From assembly GCA_004764695.1 (NCBI GenBank), contig SMSO01000035.1:4612040-4676039 (forward strand): a stretch of DNA of 64,000 nucleotides, written 5' to 3'. A program made the position numbers and the translations under genes. How positions within the stretch are numbered: position 1 is the first letter of the stretch; every line of letters begins with the position of its first letter. The notes under the pieces are model-generated. The model had not been told where the DNA came from, made no database searches, and saw only the letters and a list, made by a program, of their open reading frames with translations. Below, piece after piece: positions 46,175 through 59,211 of the stretch. This DNA is from Schizochytrium sp. TIO01 (taxonomy: Eukaryota > Sar > Bigyra > Thraustochytrida > Thraustochytriidae).

Positions 46175-47303
46175 GGTGGCTACTGCACTTTGGGGCTTTC
46201 AAGCATCGATTGTTTTGTGGGACCTTGAACTCTATGCTACGGCGAGTTCTTGCGCCTGCACAATACTTCGTGCTCGCCTCGGTTATTGAGCTTTGAAATC
46301 AAACTGGAGTCAAGCCACACCTTTTTTTTGCTCCCGCAGAGATCTAGGGACCTGCTACGCTTGGATCCGACTCAGCCTTTGTTTTGCCAAAAAGCTCGGC
46401 TGGGTCCGTTCTTGGAGTCTGAGTAGGCAGGTCTCCTACGTTGTCTTCAATTGAGAGACGCCGAGGTATGATCGAGACCTCCGCTCGGTGCTAACCACAC
46501 CTGTCTCAAGCGTAGTTGTAGTTCTGCCGCTGCACCTGCAAACTTAGACAAGAGCAGTTTCTGTACCTAGCTAGGTACTAACTAAAAACTACCTTGGATC
46601 ATCGATGTTTGCCTAAGGAGCACTAGTGCTACTTAATGCCTCGGTAGCACCTCAATGAAGCGCCAATTCCCGTGCCTCAGAAGCGGTCAAAGCCAACAAC
46701 GACAATAACAGCTCCGAAGGGAAAGGCGGAGTGAGCGATTGAGGGGACTTCGGTCGCACGAGATGAGTCACGAGCCAAACATCGCATCGCCGCTACGGTC
46801 TGAGCACAGGTCGAATCGAATCAGCCTGAGATGTGCACCGAAAGACTCTGTGAGTGCAAAACCAATGAGATGAAAAGCAGCCCTAACCTACATACACAGA
46901 TAGCTACAGAACCTTCACGCAATGGGAGCGTTTTCTCTTTGGACTCCCACGAGTCCACATTACATCTCAGGAAGGGAAGCGACTGGCCTCGAAGCAGGCA
47001 TTCATTCACCAACCTTTAAAATAGCAGTTACTCATCTGCTCCATCTATCGGTCCACCCACGATCCAACTCGTAAGCCAAAGCGAAGTTCTTCTCAGTCGC
47101 CCTCGATACAAACTTCTTCTTTCTGCTTAATTACTCGCAGCACAAATTCTCAATTCCTATTTCCTCTCTTTCCATCTCGTCATCGCTTCGTACAAGCGCC
47201 TAGGCCCTGGCTAGCGGCACTTAGGAGCTCCGCGGCACTTGGATGTGTTCTCTTTGGTTGTTTGTTAACCCAAGAAAAACAATTCGTACGTAGTGAGAGC
47301 TGA

Positions 47304-47359
47304 GTAAATAAGTAAATAAATAAATAAGTAAATAAGTAAATAAATAAATAAATAAATAA
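47304..47359. repeat. AAATAAGT / AAAT microsatellite
   Basis: Mixed four-base units AAAT and AAGT, ending with about five perfect AAAT units. Confidence 0.9.
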
Positions 47360-47460
47360 CAGCGAGGCGTCGGCATTGAACTTCTTGGCGCCGCCGACGA
47401 CTTCTTTAGCGTGGACCGTGGCTGCTAGCTATGGCAAGGTATAGCAAACGGCGCCGTATT

Positions 47461-47515
47461 TGTATGTATGTTTGTTTGTGTGGTTATTTGTTTATTTGAC
47501 TGTTTGTCTGTTTGT

Positions 47516-47548
<33 letters not shown>

Positions 47549-47560
47549 AGCCTGCTTGTT
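47461..47560. repeat. TTTG / CTTG microsatellite
   Basis: A degenerate TTTG array that passes into about eight perfect CTTG units and then decays. Confidence 0.9.
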
Positions 47561-47744
47561 TTGGGTTGCTGCATGTTTGCAGGTCAATCTTGAACGGTGG
47601 CCATCAGAGGGAGTGCAGTTGGTGCGTGCGTTTGTGGCAGAGCGCGAAGATCGTGAGAAGAAACCAACAAGAGCGGAGAACCATATGGCTTTCGTTTCTT
47701 TGCTTCTACAAGAGACTGGTGTGAGTGTGTGTGTATGAAGGAGT

Positions 47745-47882
47745 GCGAGTGAGTGAGTGAGTGAGTGAGTGAGTGAGTGAGTGAGTGAGTGAGTGAGTGA
47801 GTGAGTGAGTGAGTGAGTGAGTGAGTGAGTGAGTGAGTGAGTGAGTGAGTGAGTGAGTGAGTGAGTAAGCGAGTGAGTGACT
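47745..47882. repeat. (GAGT)n microsatellite, about 33 units
   Basis: The longest simple repeat of the window, nearly perfect, with one GCGA variant near each end. Confidence 0.95.
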
Positions 47883-49132
47883 TGCCTTGAGTTGACTCAG
47901 GAACTGGGCACCTGCAGAATAAAGTCGCAAAGTTTCAAGAGCACTCCAAAGAGTCGCTTGAGATAAAACTGCGAGCGCTTCTCGGGCCACAAGTATGCCA
48001 CCACAACCGTGACTCCTGGAACGTGGTATAAAAGCTCTACCCGTAACCCAGAGCCTTTTGTACACTCATTCATGATGGGTAGATGGTTGCTGTGAATCGT
48101 CATGATCATCATGGCAAGTTTGCGCGAACGGTGCTAACTTAGGTTGGGCATGGTGCCTGTTCTGCGGCACAAGAAATCTTGGCATGTGTTAATTCATTTA
48201 CCCTTCAATGCTTACAAAAGGCTGAGATTAACTTGAGCCCTGACTCCCGGCGCACGTGAGACAACTGCTTTAAGTCTGAGGCGTGCGTCGTAATAAACGA
48301 GCTTCGGAGCACGGCGGCCGGTGCACTGTTCTTTGAACTCGCCACAGTTGCTCAGAGCGTGATCTCTGATCGTAATCTCAGATCGTGGTCTGACTGAGAA
48401 CAGCTCAACTCCCGAGATTCAGAACCCTCAAAAGGGAGGAGTGACATATGACGAGGCGATGGATTGAGGTGCTCCTAGCATAGATCGCAGCGATAACGAC
48501 CCGCTGAGCGCCTCTCTGAGGCGTGACAAGGCTAAGACGATTGGCATTTCTCACTTGGGAGCAGGAATGGAATAGTAGCGAGTGAAGGAGATGATGGGCG
48601 CGCTCAATCTTCCCTTTGAGTCCTGAGGTTGAGTATAACTTGTCGTATCTAAGTAGGTAGTATTGCATTTTCTGCTTTATAGTATCTAGGTCGTGCGCGA
48701 GCAATCTTCACTGGATATTTCTAAAGAATAAATGCACCAGGTGCAGTCTGCTCGTACCTGGGCGTCTAGCTGTCCGTACTTATAGTGCTTCACCTATAAA
48801 GAGTGATTGTTTTGACTTGAGATTTTTACCCAAGTGAACAGGTTTTTATCTCAGTACCCGACAAGTGAGAGTTGGCTACCTTTGTTACCAGGCACCTATA
48901 TAGTACTACCTGCTTTACTTTAAAATTTTAAATTAATTAAAAATTAACATTTAAAGATAAGTGACGAAAGAGCCTAATAACTTAAAGAGAATTAAATGGT
49001 TAATTAAGTACTACCTAAGTGATTGAGATATAAGGAACTAGATAGTATATAGGGTAGGTATCGTTGAGACTAGGTACTTATCACCTTGCAAAGGCATGCT
49101 GAGAGATAAGTATTGCGACAAAGAATAGGTAC

Positions 49133-49798
49133 TCATCCAACATTATGGATTGGACTCTTTTGAAGAAAAAAGAGACGGTTTTCGTCCTTGGAGATGTTAC
49201 GTAATATCTGGGCAATATATGCATAGGAGATTGTGTGAAGAGTGTCTTCTGGGAATATAATTACAAACAAGAACATTGAAGCGGAGTCTTTGGTATCAAT
49301 ATACTGTTGGACATTCGGCCTTTTTAGGCTTTCTTTGTTCTGTGAGTACTGGAGAATGCGTAACTTCGATGTTAGGGACCGTCCAAAGTTTGGTATGGAA
49401 AGGTTCAGGGTCGCGAAGAAAGTCCATGAGGTTTTTGTTAGGGACGACAATGCATTGACTATAGTTGAAATGGGCTATGGTATAATGTTGGAGCTGAGCT
49501 TTGGCCTCCCTTGAGTCGAGAGTGACGAAAAAATGGGTTTCTTGTTTATACATATTCAATTCACCACAACTGCGATACCTTTCCTTATTGAAAGTTGCGA
49601 CCTGGAGAGGATCCCGTTCGAACGAATAGCTATCTGTGGTGTGTTATCTCCGAAGTATGATAATGAGAAAATTCTGTCTCTAGAGCATACAGGTGTGGCA
49701 CGGAGTGGTAAGGAAGATAAATGTACGTAATGCTTTTGAAAAGTACTACTATGTCTTTTAAAAATTGGGAAGTGTACTAAAATGCTATTTCTGGACAA
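49133..49798 (-). pseudogene. decayed protein-coding fragment, unknown family
   Basis: Three overlapping open frames on the - strand (49556-49798, 49296-49559, 49133-49450) hand over to one another without large gaps. The middle one reads like a real protein (HFFVTLDSREAKAQLQHYTI, later NKNLMDFLRDPEPFHTKLW). I recognise no domain. No good ATG start exists. I infer a broken gene with frameshifts; a chance set of frames is possible. Confidence 0.3.
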
Positions 49799-51239
49799 AG
49801 TCCGTGGTGCCGATAAGGAAAGTAGTAGTTAAATCTTAGTAGTGAATTGTATGTGTGGTTTAAACAAGAGCACAGCAGAGACTTACTTGTTGAAGACGGT
49901 GCTTGGCAACCTGGAGAAATTCATCAAGTCTCAAAACGTGTCTGAGGGACTCCACAGGGCTTGCGGCTACATTCAAAGCCTTCAAAAGTAATTCATCTAA
50001 CTCGTAGCGCGCAGAATTGCTCTTTTGTTAGAGTTCTTGCTCGGAGCAGGCGCGGAACGCGGAACTTTGTGGTTTTACAGGCCTTGCTAAGCACTTGGGC
50101 AGCTTGTAATGAAAATAGAAGCTGGTGGGTAGACTTTTTAAACGTTTAGCTCCTCACTTTAATTAATTGTCAGAGGTTAGCGGTTTCCATACCCGCGCAA
50201 ATGGCCTTCACTAAGAGTTTTCCAACAACGATGGAGGAAGGGCAGCATAGTTTCCAGTCATAGCATGCAGAAGTCGAATGAACGTCAAACTCAGAAGAAA
50301 GTTGTTTTTCAAGGATACCAAGGCGTATAGGAGTCACCTTCCAAGACTTTGCGCATAGTTGAGAAAATTGTGTACGCCCTGCTTTAGAAGAGGTCCACAA
50401 CGATAAACCGCCTATTCCAACACAGAACGAACAAGCAAAACATATATCAAGCCCTGATGACGCACACTGCAAAAACCGTTGTCCTCATGAAGGATGCAGC
50501 TCAATGAGTAGCTCGGAGAATGACTTACGGCTCAGTTGGATGAAAAGGACCTTGCGTAAAAAAAAATGGTGATTGGGTCAAACCTTTGGTTTCACCCGCG
50601 ACTGTTCGATACCTGTACTCCTTCTATCGCACGTCCTTTCCGCAGGTAGGGCATTTAGGGCCCCAAAGACAAATTCCTCACAAGGGCACCAAGTGGTAAA
50701 ACTTCTATAGAAGAATTCTTTACTGTCAGGATTCTTATTGAAGGATGGCGTTCATTATGCAACAACTGCGATGAATATAATGCCCACCTGTAACAGCTTT
50801 TGCTTTCGACTCTCTGACTGATACATGTTTGCATAAAGTTTCTGACATGGTGATGCTCTCTTATCCAATCTATCCATTTGCACATTCAGGATGTACGATA
50901 GAAGCTGTGGAGCTCATTTTTTACTTTACAAGAGGGGGAATGGAGATCTTGCAAAAGTATCTTCCATTCTTGCTGACAACCGACTTGGAGCATACCTTCT
51001 ATTGCAGGATAGCTTGTACTAGACAAAGGATAGAGAACTCAGTAGAAAGAGAAAGAGGATGATATATGAGCTATTGGGGTTTCGGATCTGGATACATGCA
51101 GGGATGAATGTATCATGACAGTCCAATACACAGAAGCAGAAGGTATCGGACAGAAGAGCTAGGTTAGGTTTGGCTAGATGAGGTTAGGCAGGAGCTGTAT
51201 ATTGTTTCAATACCTTCGAAAGGCTTTACCTTTGGATTG

Positions 51240-52691
51240 CCAATGTCAAGGAATACCTCAAGAAGCAATCTGCATCAGTTTTATGTAGGCTTACTTCATC
51301 ATTCCGAACAGCTCTGGAAGAGCAAGAAAGGCAAACAAGGTAAGCCAGCAGAGTTTCCTAAGTTTCATGAGTTCCCTGGATCACTGCACATACGAATGCA
51401 GCCTTCGTCTTCCAAGGCAGCACCTAGCAGGAATATTTAAACGTACAGTAGATGAGCACAACGAATTTAGGAAGCGCTATATAGGCGAGATTATTGACTT
51501 TAAAAGTGCAGCTGACTATCACCATAACGTGAGCGGGCGAGCTACAACTCCAGGCGAAGGAATAAGCAAGCGCAATGTCCCGTTGTATGGAGTACACGCT
51601 TGGATGAATGAGCACCAGCAGATCAGGTCCTTCGTTGGTACATGATGAGCCAAAAGTGATTTCTGATACAGAAAGTGTTGAAGGGAAGTTTATCCCACCT
51701 AGGGTTCCTCCCCCCGCGGATTTCAACTAGCTTAATGAGTCCCAGACGAACAGCATATTCAGCACAGGCAAAGAGAGCTAGCAAGGGTGCAGGTATGAGC
51801 CATTCTACTGCATCTAAAAACCACTCCAATAGGATAGCAAAGGAGACGAGAAACCCTGCAAAAATGTGAAAGAACTGGTTTGGGAGTACTTTGGACCGAA
51901 TTCAAACACTCGCTTTTCATGATGAGACACTGGAACAAGCTCATATAGTGTCCAGACAAGATACCAGCATACCCTTACCATCCTTCCAAAGCTTTTTTAA
52001 GAAGACTCCGTCTATATTTCACCAGTTCCAGGCCTCACTCAATCCACCCGAAAGACGTTTCCTGAGTTTTATTGTCCTTTCTTACTAATTTTGGCGCGAG
52101 CAACAATTTAGTGAACTTCGTCAGGTAGACACAAAGAGTGTCATCTATCGTCTCCTACATAAGATGTGGAATGCTTTTCTTAATGGGCTCCATCGAAGTG
52201 GTAACCTATTTAAGACATTCATCAAAACGCACACACAGGTACAACTAGCCCAATCCTTCAATCTTGCCGTACAGAAGTTCATCGAGGAAGGAGAAAGCTG
52301 CATACAACAAGATGAATCAGTTCAAGGTAGAACCACTACTACAGAGGTCTTCCAAGAACAGACAATTGTTACTACTATAACTTATATGCGCCAAGTTTCT
52401 CTTCCAAAGGAAGGTGAAGCAGACGGGAACAGAGATAGTACACATGAGCACAGTGCAAACAGCAGTGCAGGGTCAGTCGATCTAAATGAAAGCATTCATT
52501 CTACCAGGTTAGATGTTACTAAAGCTGAGTCTATGATCGAAACAAGGATACATTTGGATGCCCCGCAACAATATGACGAGCTTAATGTTCACGATAACTT
52601 TCAAATTACAGACCTCAGTGATATTCGGGATGATACTCCAACTAGTGTGAATGGATGCACAAGTAAAATCCAGAACTGTTTGATGCAGTGA
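51240..52691 (+). pseudogene. decayed reading frame, unknown family, interrupted by stops
   Basis: From 51675 to 52691 one frame is open except for two stops (TGA at 51867-51869, TAA at 52086-52088). Its last part (RQVDTKSVIYRLLHK, NGLHRSGNLFKTFIKTHTQV) looks like authentic protein. A preceding frame (about 51367-51645) contains DEHNEFRKRYIGEIIDFKSA and LYGVHAWMNEHQQIRSFV, and joins it by a frameshift. Traces continue weakly to about 53.6 kb in other frames. It may be a transposon-derived or multigene-family protein, but no family could be named. The 175-residue intact segment 52164-52691 begins at an ATG. Confidence 0.4.
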
Positions 52692-53649
52692 GACAAGTGC
52701 CTGAGAGCGAGACAGGCCGTGTTTGATGGCCATTTGTTTATGCTCAGTGGAAACGCATAGGAATTCTAGCCAACATAAATCCTCGCGTTTACCACCGCTA
52801 TAACAATGTTATCAAGCTTAAACACAAAAGAGATGTTCAAAAAGACAAAAGTTAGCCTTCGAAGCGCCTTGGTTTGCGCAAACAGTGATTCTAGGATCCA
52901 TCGAAAATACTTCCTGCTCGCTCCACAGAGCAGAGACATTCAGCATTAACAATTTGACTGATTTGAAGGAGGGGGTTTGAACCTCTAATAGCTCTTTCTA
53001 ACATAGTTTATTCTACTGCTGATGATGAGATTGATACTAGTTTGATTTCTCAAAATCCAAAAAGAAGAAGAGCACCGCGCCTATACCAACTGGGAAAAGA
53101 TGGGGACTCATAAAAATAGCTTCAGTATCCTCTAGTAGTAGTGAAGATGATGATAGTACATAGAATCAACTGGATTCTCAACCTCAGAGAAATTTATAAG
53201 TAGAAAAGTGTGGTTATCAAAATTTATCAACTTCAAAAAATGCTTAAACTTCGCCAGGTGCAACAAAGAGAAAGCCCTACAATGACTATGGATGAAGGAG
53301 ACGATCTTGCTTCTCTCCAGAGTCTAAATGAGAGTGATGCGGATAAAGAGATGAATGATAATGAAGATGTATAGGATGCTGATTTCGTCAAAATTGTCCC
53401 AAAGATTATATTCATTAGGTATAGAAGAATATAGATTATCCGCCAGGTGTGTTTGAAAATTAAGAGGGAACAAATAACTTGACACAAACCCGAGGACTAT
53501 TTGCATATGTCCATCTATCTAGGCTATCTTGAGTTCGGGGGAGAGGATTTCATGTATAATACTATTATCGCCCTTGCTTTCGACGAAGTACGAAAACTCA
53601 CAACTTCCATCTCGAATGGTTATACAAGAAAAAAGAAAAGAAAAAGCGA

Positions 53650-54923
53650 GTTTACGTGCATCTGAAGTTGTGATAAAGTAGGTAGTAGTAATTGACGATT
53701 CTAATGTATATTACAACGATGTAAAAAGGAACTACAAAGAAGGTTGTGTTGAAGGAAAATTGCACTTTGGCTTCATTAAAATATTTTCACTTATTTTTGA
53801 AAAAAAAAAATTAAAAAAAAATCAACTCATTAATTAAAAAATTATATTAAAAAATTATATATAGGCCTATGAACAAATAAAACGAGCTTTATAGCTTGCA
53901 TCTGCCGGTTACAAGATCTTGTGAGATCCTCAACTTGAAGTTATTTTAATTTAAAAAAAATAAAAATAAAAAACCGATGATTAGAGATCTGCAATTTCTC
54001 GCATTAATTTTGAAAGAAAACATAAAAAACAGTAGTACTATTGAATTCTGGCTACCACTTATTAGAGTCACTGCCAGAGGCAACTACGAGGCGATTGTTT
54101 TGGGTTGGTCAGAGACTAATCGGAGTTAAAAGATTAAAAAAAAAAATACCAGGTAGGTAGGAATTCAAAGCCCGGCCCTATTTTCCTCTTCTTTATGCTT
54201 TGTGCGGGACTCTTTTTGCAAGTCTCGTGCCAGGAAGGCTTAGCAATAGCACTGAGAAATTGCACAATGACTGAACGATTTTAAAATTAAAACAAAACAT
54301 AACTTGAAGATCACTTCTTATTGCAAAAAGTTACTTGCAATATTCATTCGTAGGAGTATTTATTTTCTTCATTTTATCTCGTTCCACTGGCCCTGGAAAA
54401 TTTTAATTTTATATTTTTTTAAATCAAGAGATTGGGCGTAAGTGTGCATTTTTCTCTGAGGGAGGGATTTGAGAGCTACCATAGTGGGAATCTCGGTGTG
54501 CGTTCTGGTAGAGTTTGAAGGGCAGACTTGTTGCAACCTAGACAATACCTAATGAGTCAGCTTAGCGCTCGATCGTTTGTTAAAATAGTAGCCCTGGCAA
54601 ATGGAACTCGAACGCGTAAATAGCCTCTGCCCTTACGAATTGGCGGACGTGTAGACAGAGACCTCTGAAAGCTTAGGGGCTCGAAAGCCACAATTTCTAA
54701 TTCATCAAAGATATGAGGCAATTGGTGAACAGGTTGGAGTAGTTGGTACTGACTATAATTCATAATTGAAGAAAACCTACTAACAGAATCTATGTTGACT
54801 GGCCTTTGGCAGCTCTGGATAGTGACTATTAGCACCTAGTTGAGAATTTGAAATTCCGTAGTCGCAAGTTGACTTTGTCAGTGTGTCTGTAATGTTTAGC
54901 AGCGCATATCTGATATTTCGTAC

Positions 54924-54957
<34 letters not shown>

Positions 54958-55572
54958 AGAAAGGAGAACCAACAACATCAAGATCTAGCGTCTCGCAACC
55001 TACTTCGATTTCTACAATGATGTTTGAAACGAACGTAAAGGGTTATAGTCAGACTTGAGTTAGGTTCTTATTTTAAAGTCATAGACTATTGTTGCTCCAG
55101 TAGAAACAGGCGATAATAAGCTTTAAATTACCAGAACCTCTCTACTTGTATATCCACCTCCCCCTTCATTATTATTATTATTGTTTTTTAATTATATATA
55201 TTGTTTAAATATAATATTGCGTAAATATTTAATTGCGATAACAATGCTGAAAGGTCACGTTTGGGCGTGCTTGGATTTAAAACATCAACAGTGCCAAAAT
55301 AGAAGAACAACACAAGACAATTTGGTTGACGACTTGTTTCTACCGTCAACCCAAGTAGACAGAACAATAGGAGTATCATGGTAATCTGTATTTTTTTTCA
55401 ATTTCAATTTAATTTTTAATAGGGCAGTGGGCTATTGCTTCGAGGTAGTGCGAAATAAAAGAAATCACATTGTAATACTTCAAGTCAAGCAAATCCCAAA
55501 CTCGTCAAAGCACGATACCGCCCCCTCCCCCATAAAGGACAAGCCTGCGCAAAGAGAAGCAACTACGCACTG
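53650..55572. other. AT-rich spacer with long A tract
   Basis: Very AT-rich between about 53.77 and 54.00 kb. A 28-base A tract lies at 54927-54954 (separate entry). A 92-codon frame on the - strand (54557-54835) looks partly protein-like but has no ATG at its start and no recognised domain. Confidence 0.45.
54927..54954. repeat. A28 homopolymer
   Basis: Twenty-eight consecutive A residues followed by GAGAGAAAGGAG. It could be the tail of a retroposed copy or simple slippage. Confidence 0.9.
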
Positions 55573-57702
55573 ATGAAACGCGCAATCCAGAGTACCCAAG
55601 CGATCGTTAGATCAATCTCGGCCCGCTCTAGGAACACGAGCTCTTCCGTGACCGGATCTCGTCACAGTGGGTATATTGGAGATAAGGACCAATGCACCAA
55701 TATGGAGAGAGGTGGGGTTGGGACTCAGGCGAGCTTGGCTGAGAAGAATGTTAACTATTATAGCGAGGTTGATAAGGGTGATGCTGCAATTGATGAGATG
55801 CAGGACAACCCCGATACCGTACCCGATACCGTGATTGCTATATACCTCAGGAGTCTTGCTGCGGATACTACGAAAAAGCCGAGGATGGGGATCATGTAAG
55901 AGGCCTTGGTGAATTTTCTAGATTCTTTGCATTGCGCAAAGCTTGGCAAGGCCTCAAGGAGAGTATTTTTAACTCCAACAAACCCATGAGCGAGGAGGAC
56001 TTATCCCGCATTCTCGATCGAAAAGAAGGTGCTCATCCGGTATCTGAGAAACAAGCCAGGGACCTGGCTGACCGAATTTTCAAGTATGCATTTCAGGCAG
56101 CAAACAAGCTTGCTTGCATCGGGGCTAGGGGTGAAGATAAGCTCAACTTCTGGCTAGAGGGCGAACCATCCCACAGTTATGTGAATAGTGGACTTCAGGT
56201 TTCACGGCCCGATGGACTTATCTATTTCGGAAAAGAGAACATGCTAAAACTAAATACCGCATCTTTAAGGAGAATGAAGGGAGTTATGGGATATGAAGTA
56301 AGGAAAACACTCGCCGATGAGACCAATCCGTATCAATCTGCAGCTCAATCGATTTGTATCATTACACACGTCCCTCGCATGAAGTCGCTCGTAGATTCGG
56401 GTTGCCTTTGCGGGTCTGGGATTATCACGTCTGGTTCTGAATGGAATTACGTTCGCCTAGAAATAAACCATGATGAGCAGGGCAGTAGCGCAAGTAGTAC
56501 CCTGGATAAAGAAAGACTGCAAAATCCCTATAAGCTTGCAAAGCTTCCTAGTCCAATCGTTTTTCTTCGAAGTAGTTTTGATATGGATACACCACCCAAA
56601 GAATTTGCTGAAATTGTAAACTGGATGCTTGAGCTGAAATTCTCAATTATAGAAGCTGAATCTAGGATTCCACCAAAACTTGGTCCAGCTCGAAGCGATG
56701 GTGGTGACTACCCTTTGAGGCTTGACGATGGTTCTGTTATCGATATGCGCTACTTTATTCACGCAACCCCAAACTGTGAAGTATACAGTGGTCTGAACAC
56801 CACAAGTGGCGGTGTGGCAACGAGTAAATTCATGAGCCGCGCACGTTTTGAATCGGAGGTACGAGCTTTGAGGCGCCTCGCTAACCTCGGAATATGTAAA
56901 AATACTCCTCACCTCATTGGATTCGGAGAGATCCTTGATGAGGAGTGCATTTGGGGGAGGATGTTTGAAAATTATGGCTTCACGCATGCTATTGTAACAG
57001 ATGTTTGTGGTCATTCCCTCAGTGACCGCAGGGATGTGGAATTTATCAATAAAACTTTACTCCCCTGTATCGGTGATACCTTAGAACAATTAGGTGCAGC
57101 GGACTTGTTCAACAGGATATTAAGCGGTGGAACATATTTATCCAGAAGTGATGGGTATCGATGATCAACTTGACCATGTAACGGTGACACTTATTGACTA
57201 TGCTTTTCTGAGTGACGCAGATGATGGAAGGGATCGTGAGCAACCTTTAAATATGTTATCCCCTGTAGGTACACCAGCATTTGCATCCACAGGTGCTATG
57301 TGTTGCTTTCCAGCAAGTGTCCATGATGATTGGGAGAGTCTTGCCCTCACCTGTATCTACCTGCAGAGTCCGAGTGAATCGATTGATGATAGAGAAGCCA
57401 GTTCTTTCTATGATTGGGTACATTCTCAAACAGGTTAGGCAGGTTATTCAGAGACATCAACCACTGAGCTGATTAATCTGTTCGAAGCAAGGTTGAAGTT
57501 TTGGGATGCCGCGTATCAACTTGAGGAAGTTTACCCATGGCTCACTGAGAGTCCATATGCTCCTCACTTCAAAGCTGCTCATGAGGCAGCTCACACATCA
57601 TTGGCAAGGTATAAAGATTATGTTTCTTTTAATATACCAGAAAAATCTCAGAGAAAGTCGTTGCATCCCACGAAGGGTGGAGAGACAAATTCTTCAGAGT
57701 AA
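55573..57702 (+). pseudogene. broken protein-kinase-fold gene (CRN/FunK1-like)
   Basis: Several + frames together spell one protein. An N-terminal frame from ATG 55573 ends at 55899. An overlapping frame, open upstream of 55932 (EKAEDGDHVRGLGEFSRFF), runs to 57164. A third frame then gives VQQDIKRWNIFI, which matches a kinase catalytic loop (HxDIKxxN), ending at a TGA near 57149. A fourth frame (57127-57438) gives VTLIDYAFLSD (DFG-like), VGTPAFAS (activation segment) and VHDDWESLALTCIYL (helix F type). After a TAG (57436-57438) the same frame continues to 57702. At least three frameshifts and one nonsense codon indicate a pseudogene. The DDWESL pattern recalls fungal FunK1 and oomycete Crinkler-type kinases more than standard kinases. 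The N-terminal 300 residues match nothing I know. Traces may extend to about 57.94 kb. Confidence 0.55.
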
Positions 57703-59211
57703 TGCAGAGATGCGAGTGCCCCGTTGTCTTGACAATTTCAGAATACAAAGAACAGTTTTGCATCTAAAAGGTCATCTATTGGGAAGACTTTCCTTTTGGG
57801 GCCAACACAATCACTATTCTATATTCCAGGTCCACTTGGCTGCGGAAGATGCAAACAACTTGTAGAAGGAGATAAATGCGATATTGAAAATTGCATAGAA
57901 GCTGAGTACAGCTTGAGTGGGTCGTCTGGGGTATAAAGTCCCAGAAGATTGTCGAAAGCTATGGTGAAGCGTCTGCGATCACCTCATTTAAAATGCTGTT
58001 ATTCTTCTCTTAACTCATACAAATGGTGATTGAAATGTAAAGTTTGTTGTACATATAAAAGGTTCAGTCGATTTTTTATTTTTTTTTAAAAGGACAGTGT
58101 TTTCCGTAACTCGGAGGGAGACGCGTCAATCTGCGTTTAACGAGATTTAGACTCTGCACAATGATGTTGTACTGTGGAGCTGCTTTTTTTCCAATCGTTC
58201 ATAAGGAGAAAAAAAAAAAAAGCAAAAAAAAACATTCAACACCGGGGCTTCGCATGCAGTTCCCTATCATACTACTGACCCGGCCCTACGCGACTTTACT
58301 TCTCAGTGCGAATGAGATGAGGTGTTACCCGCGTGGTATGATCGAATGTGCTTTACCTCGGTTGATTAATGTATATATAGATAGCATTAGTGATAGTCCT
58401 ATGGGATAGTGTTAGTGAAAACACATCAATGTAAATAGAGAATTAGTTTATTGAGGATTACTCAATTGGAGTAGTAGAAAGAACTGGGTTAGCGCATGCA
58501 GAACCTAATGCAGCAGAGATTGATCAAATCATTCAATGATTGGAACAGCGGAGAGTAGAAACAGCAAATCGTTATCTCTAGCTGGTAATTTCTTTCTTTG
58601 TGAGCGTTAGTTTACCCAGGGTTGGGAAGAGAAGAGACTTGCTCAAACGATCGGCGAGGGAGGTGCTGTTGAAATACAGCATACATAAGGAGCTTTTGGT
58701 ACACACTGATCATGTGTAGAGTGAGAGCGGGTGGATGAGACTCTGAGTGAAGAGTTCTTAGGTTTTGTAAAGCGACTGTTGAAAGTACCTGCCATTGACA
58801 GGCACGAACGAAGGAGAAAAAGCATGATCTCAGATCACTCTTATGACCCCTTCGGTGTAATGAATAAGTGGACACTTCAAAAGCTTCTGTGAAATTTGGT
58901 TCCTTGTCTAATTAATTCACAAAGAAGCTGCAGCTGATTCACATGCAAAGGCCTTCAATGGAGTGACGTTTGCTGCCTATTTTTGGTTTTTGGTGTGTTC
59001 GCGCAAGTCCTAAGACTGGTGCTAGAGCCGTTGGCAGAATGAAGGATTTGATCAAGTCTTTTGTTTTTGTTTTTGTTTTTGGGCTGATGCGAAAAGAAAA
59101 AATCTCCAACTGATTGCAAATATATCTATCCTCCCCTTTAAAATTAAGATCCTGAAACGACATTCACAAAGAAGTAAGTAGAGATAAACTCAGACCGAGA
59201 AAGAATTAAAA
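57703..59211. other. spacer between decayed genes
   Basis: Possible 3' remnants of the kinase-like pseudogene in the first 240 bases, then AT-rich sequence. Short open frames only. Confidence 0.4.

Larger units (their letters stand above)
46175..49132. other. gene-poor spacer with microsatellite cluster
   Basis: 3 kb upstream of AEC copy B. Three microsatellite arrays lie within 47.3-47.9 kb (separate entries). An AT-rich block is at about 48915-49010. A 62-codon frame starting at ATG 46831 (+) has no recognisable features. No RNA gene is seen. Confidence 0.45.

Noticed and set aside
47706-48065. - strand frame encoding a long Ser-Leu-Thr-His repeat
   Set aside because: The repeat is only the translation of the GAGT microsatellite.
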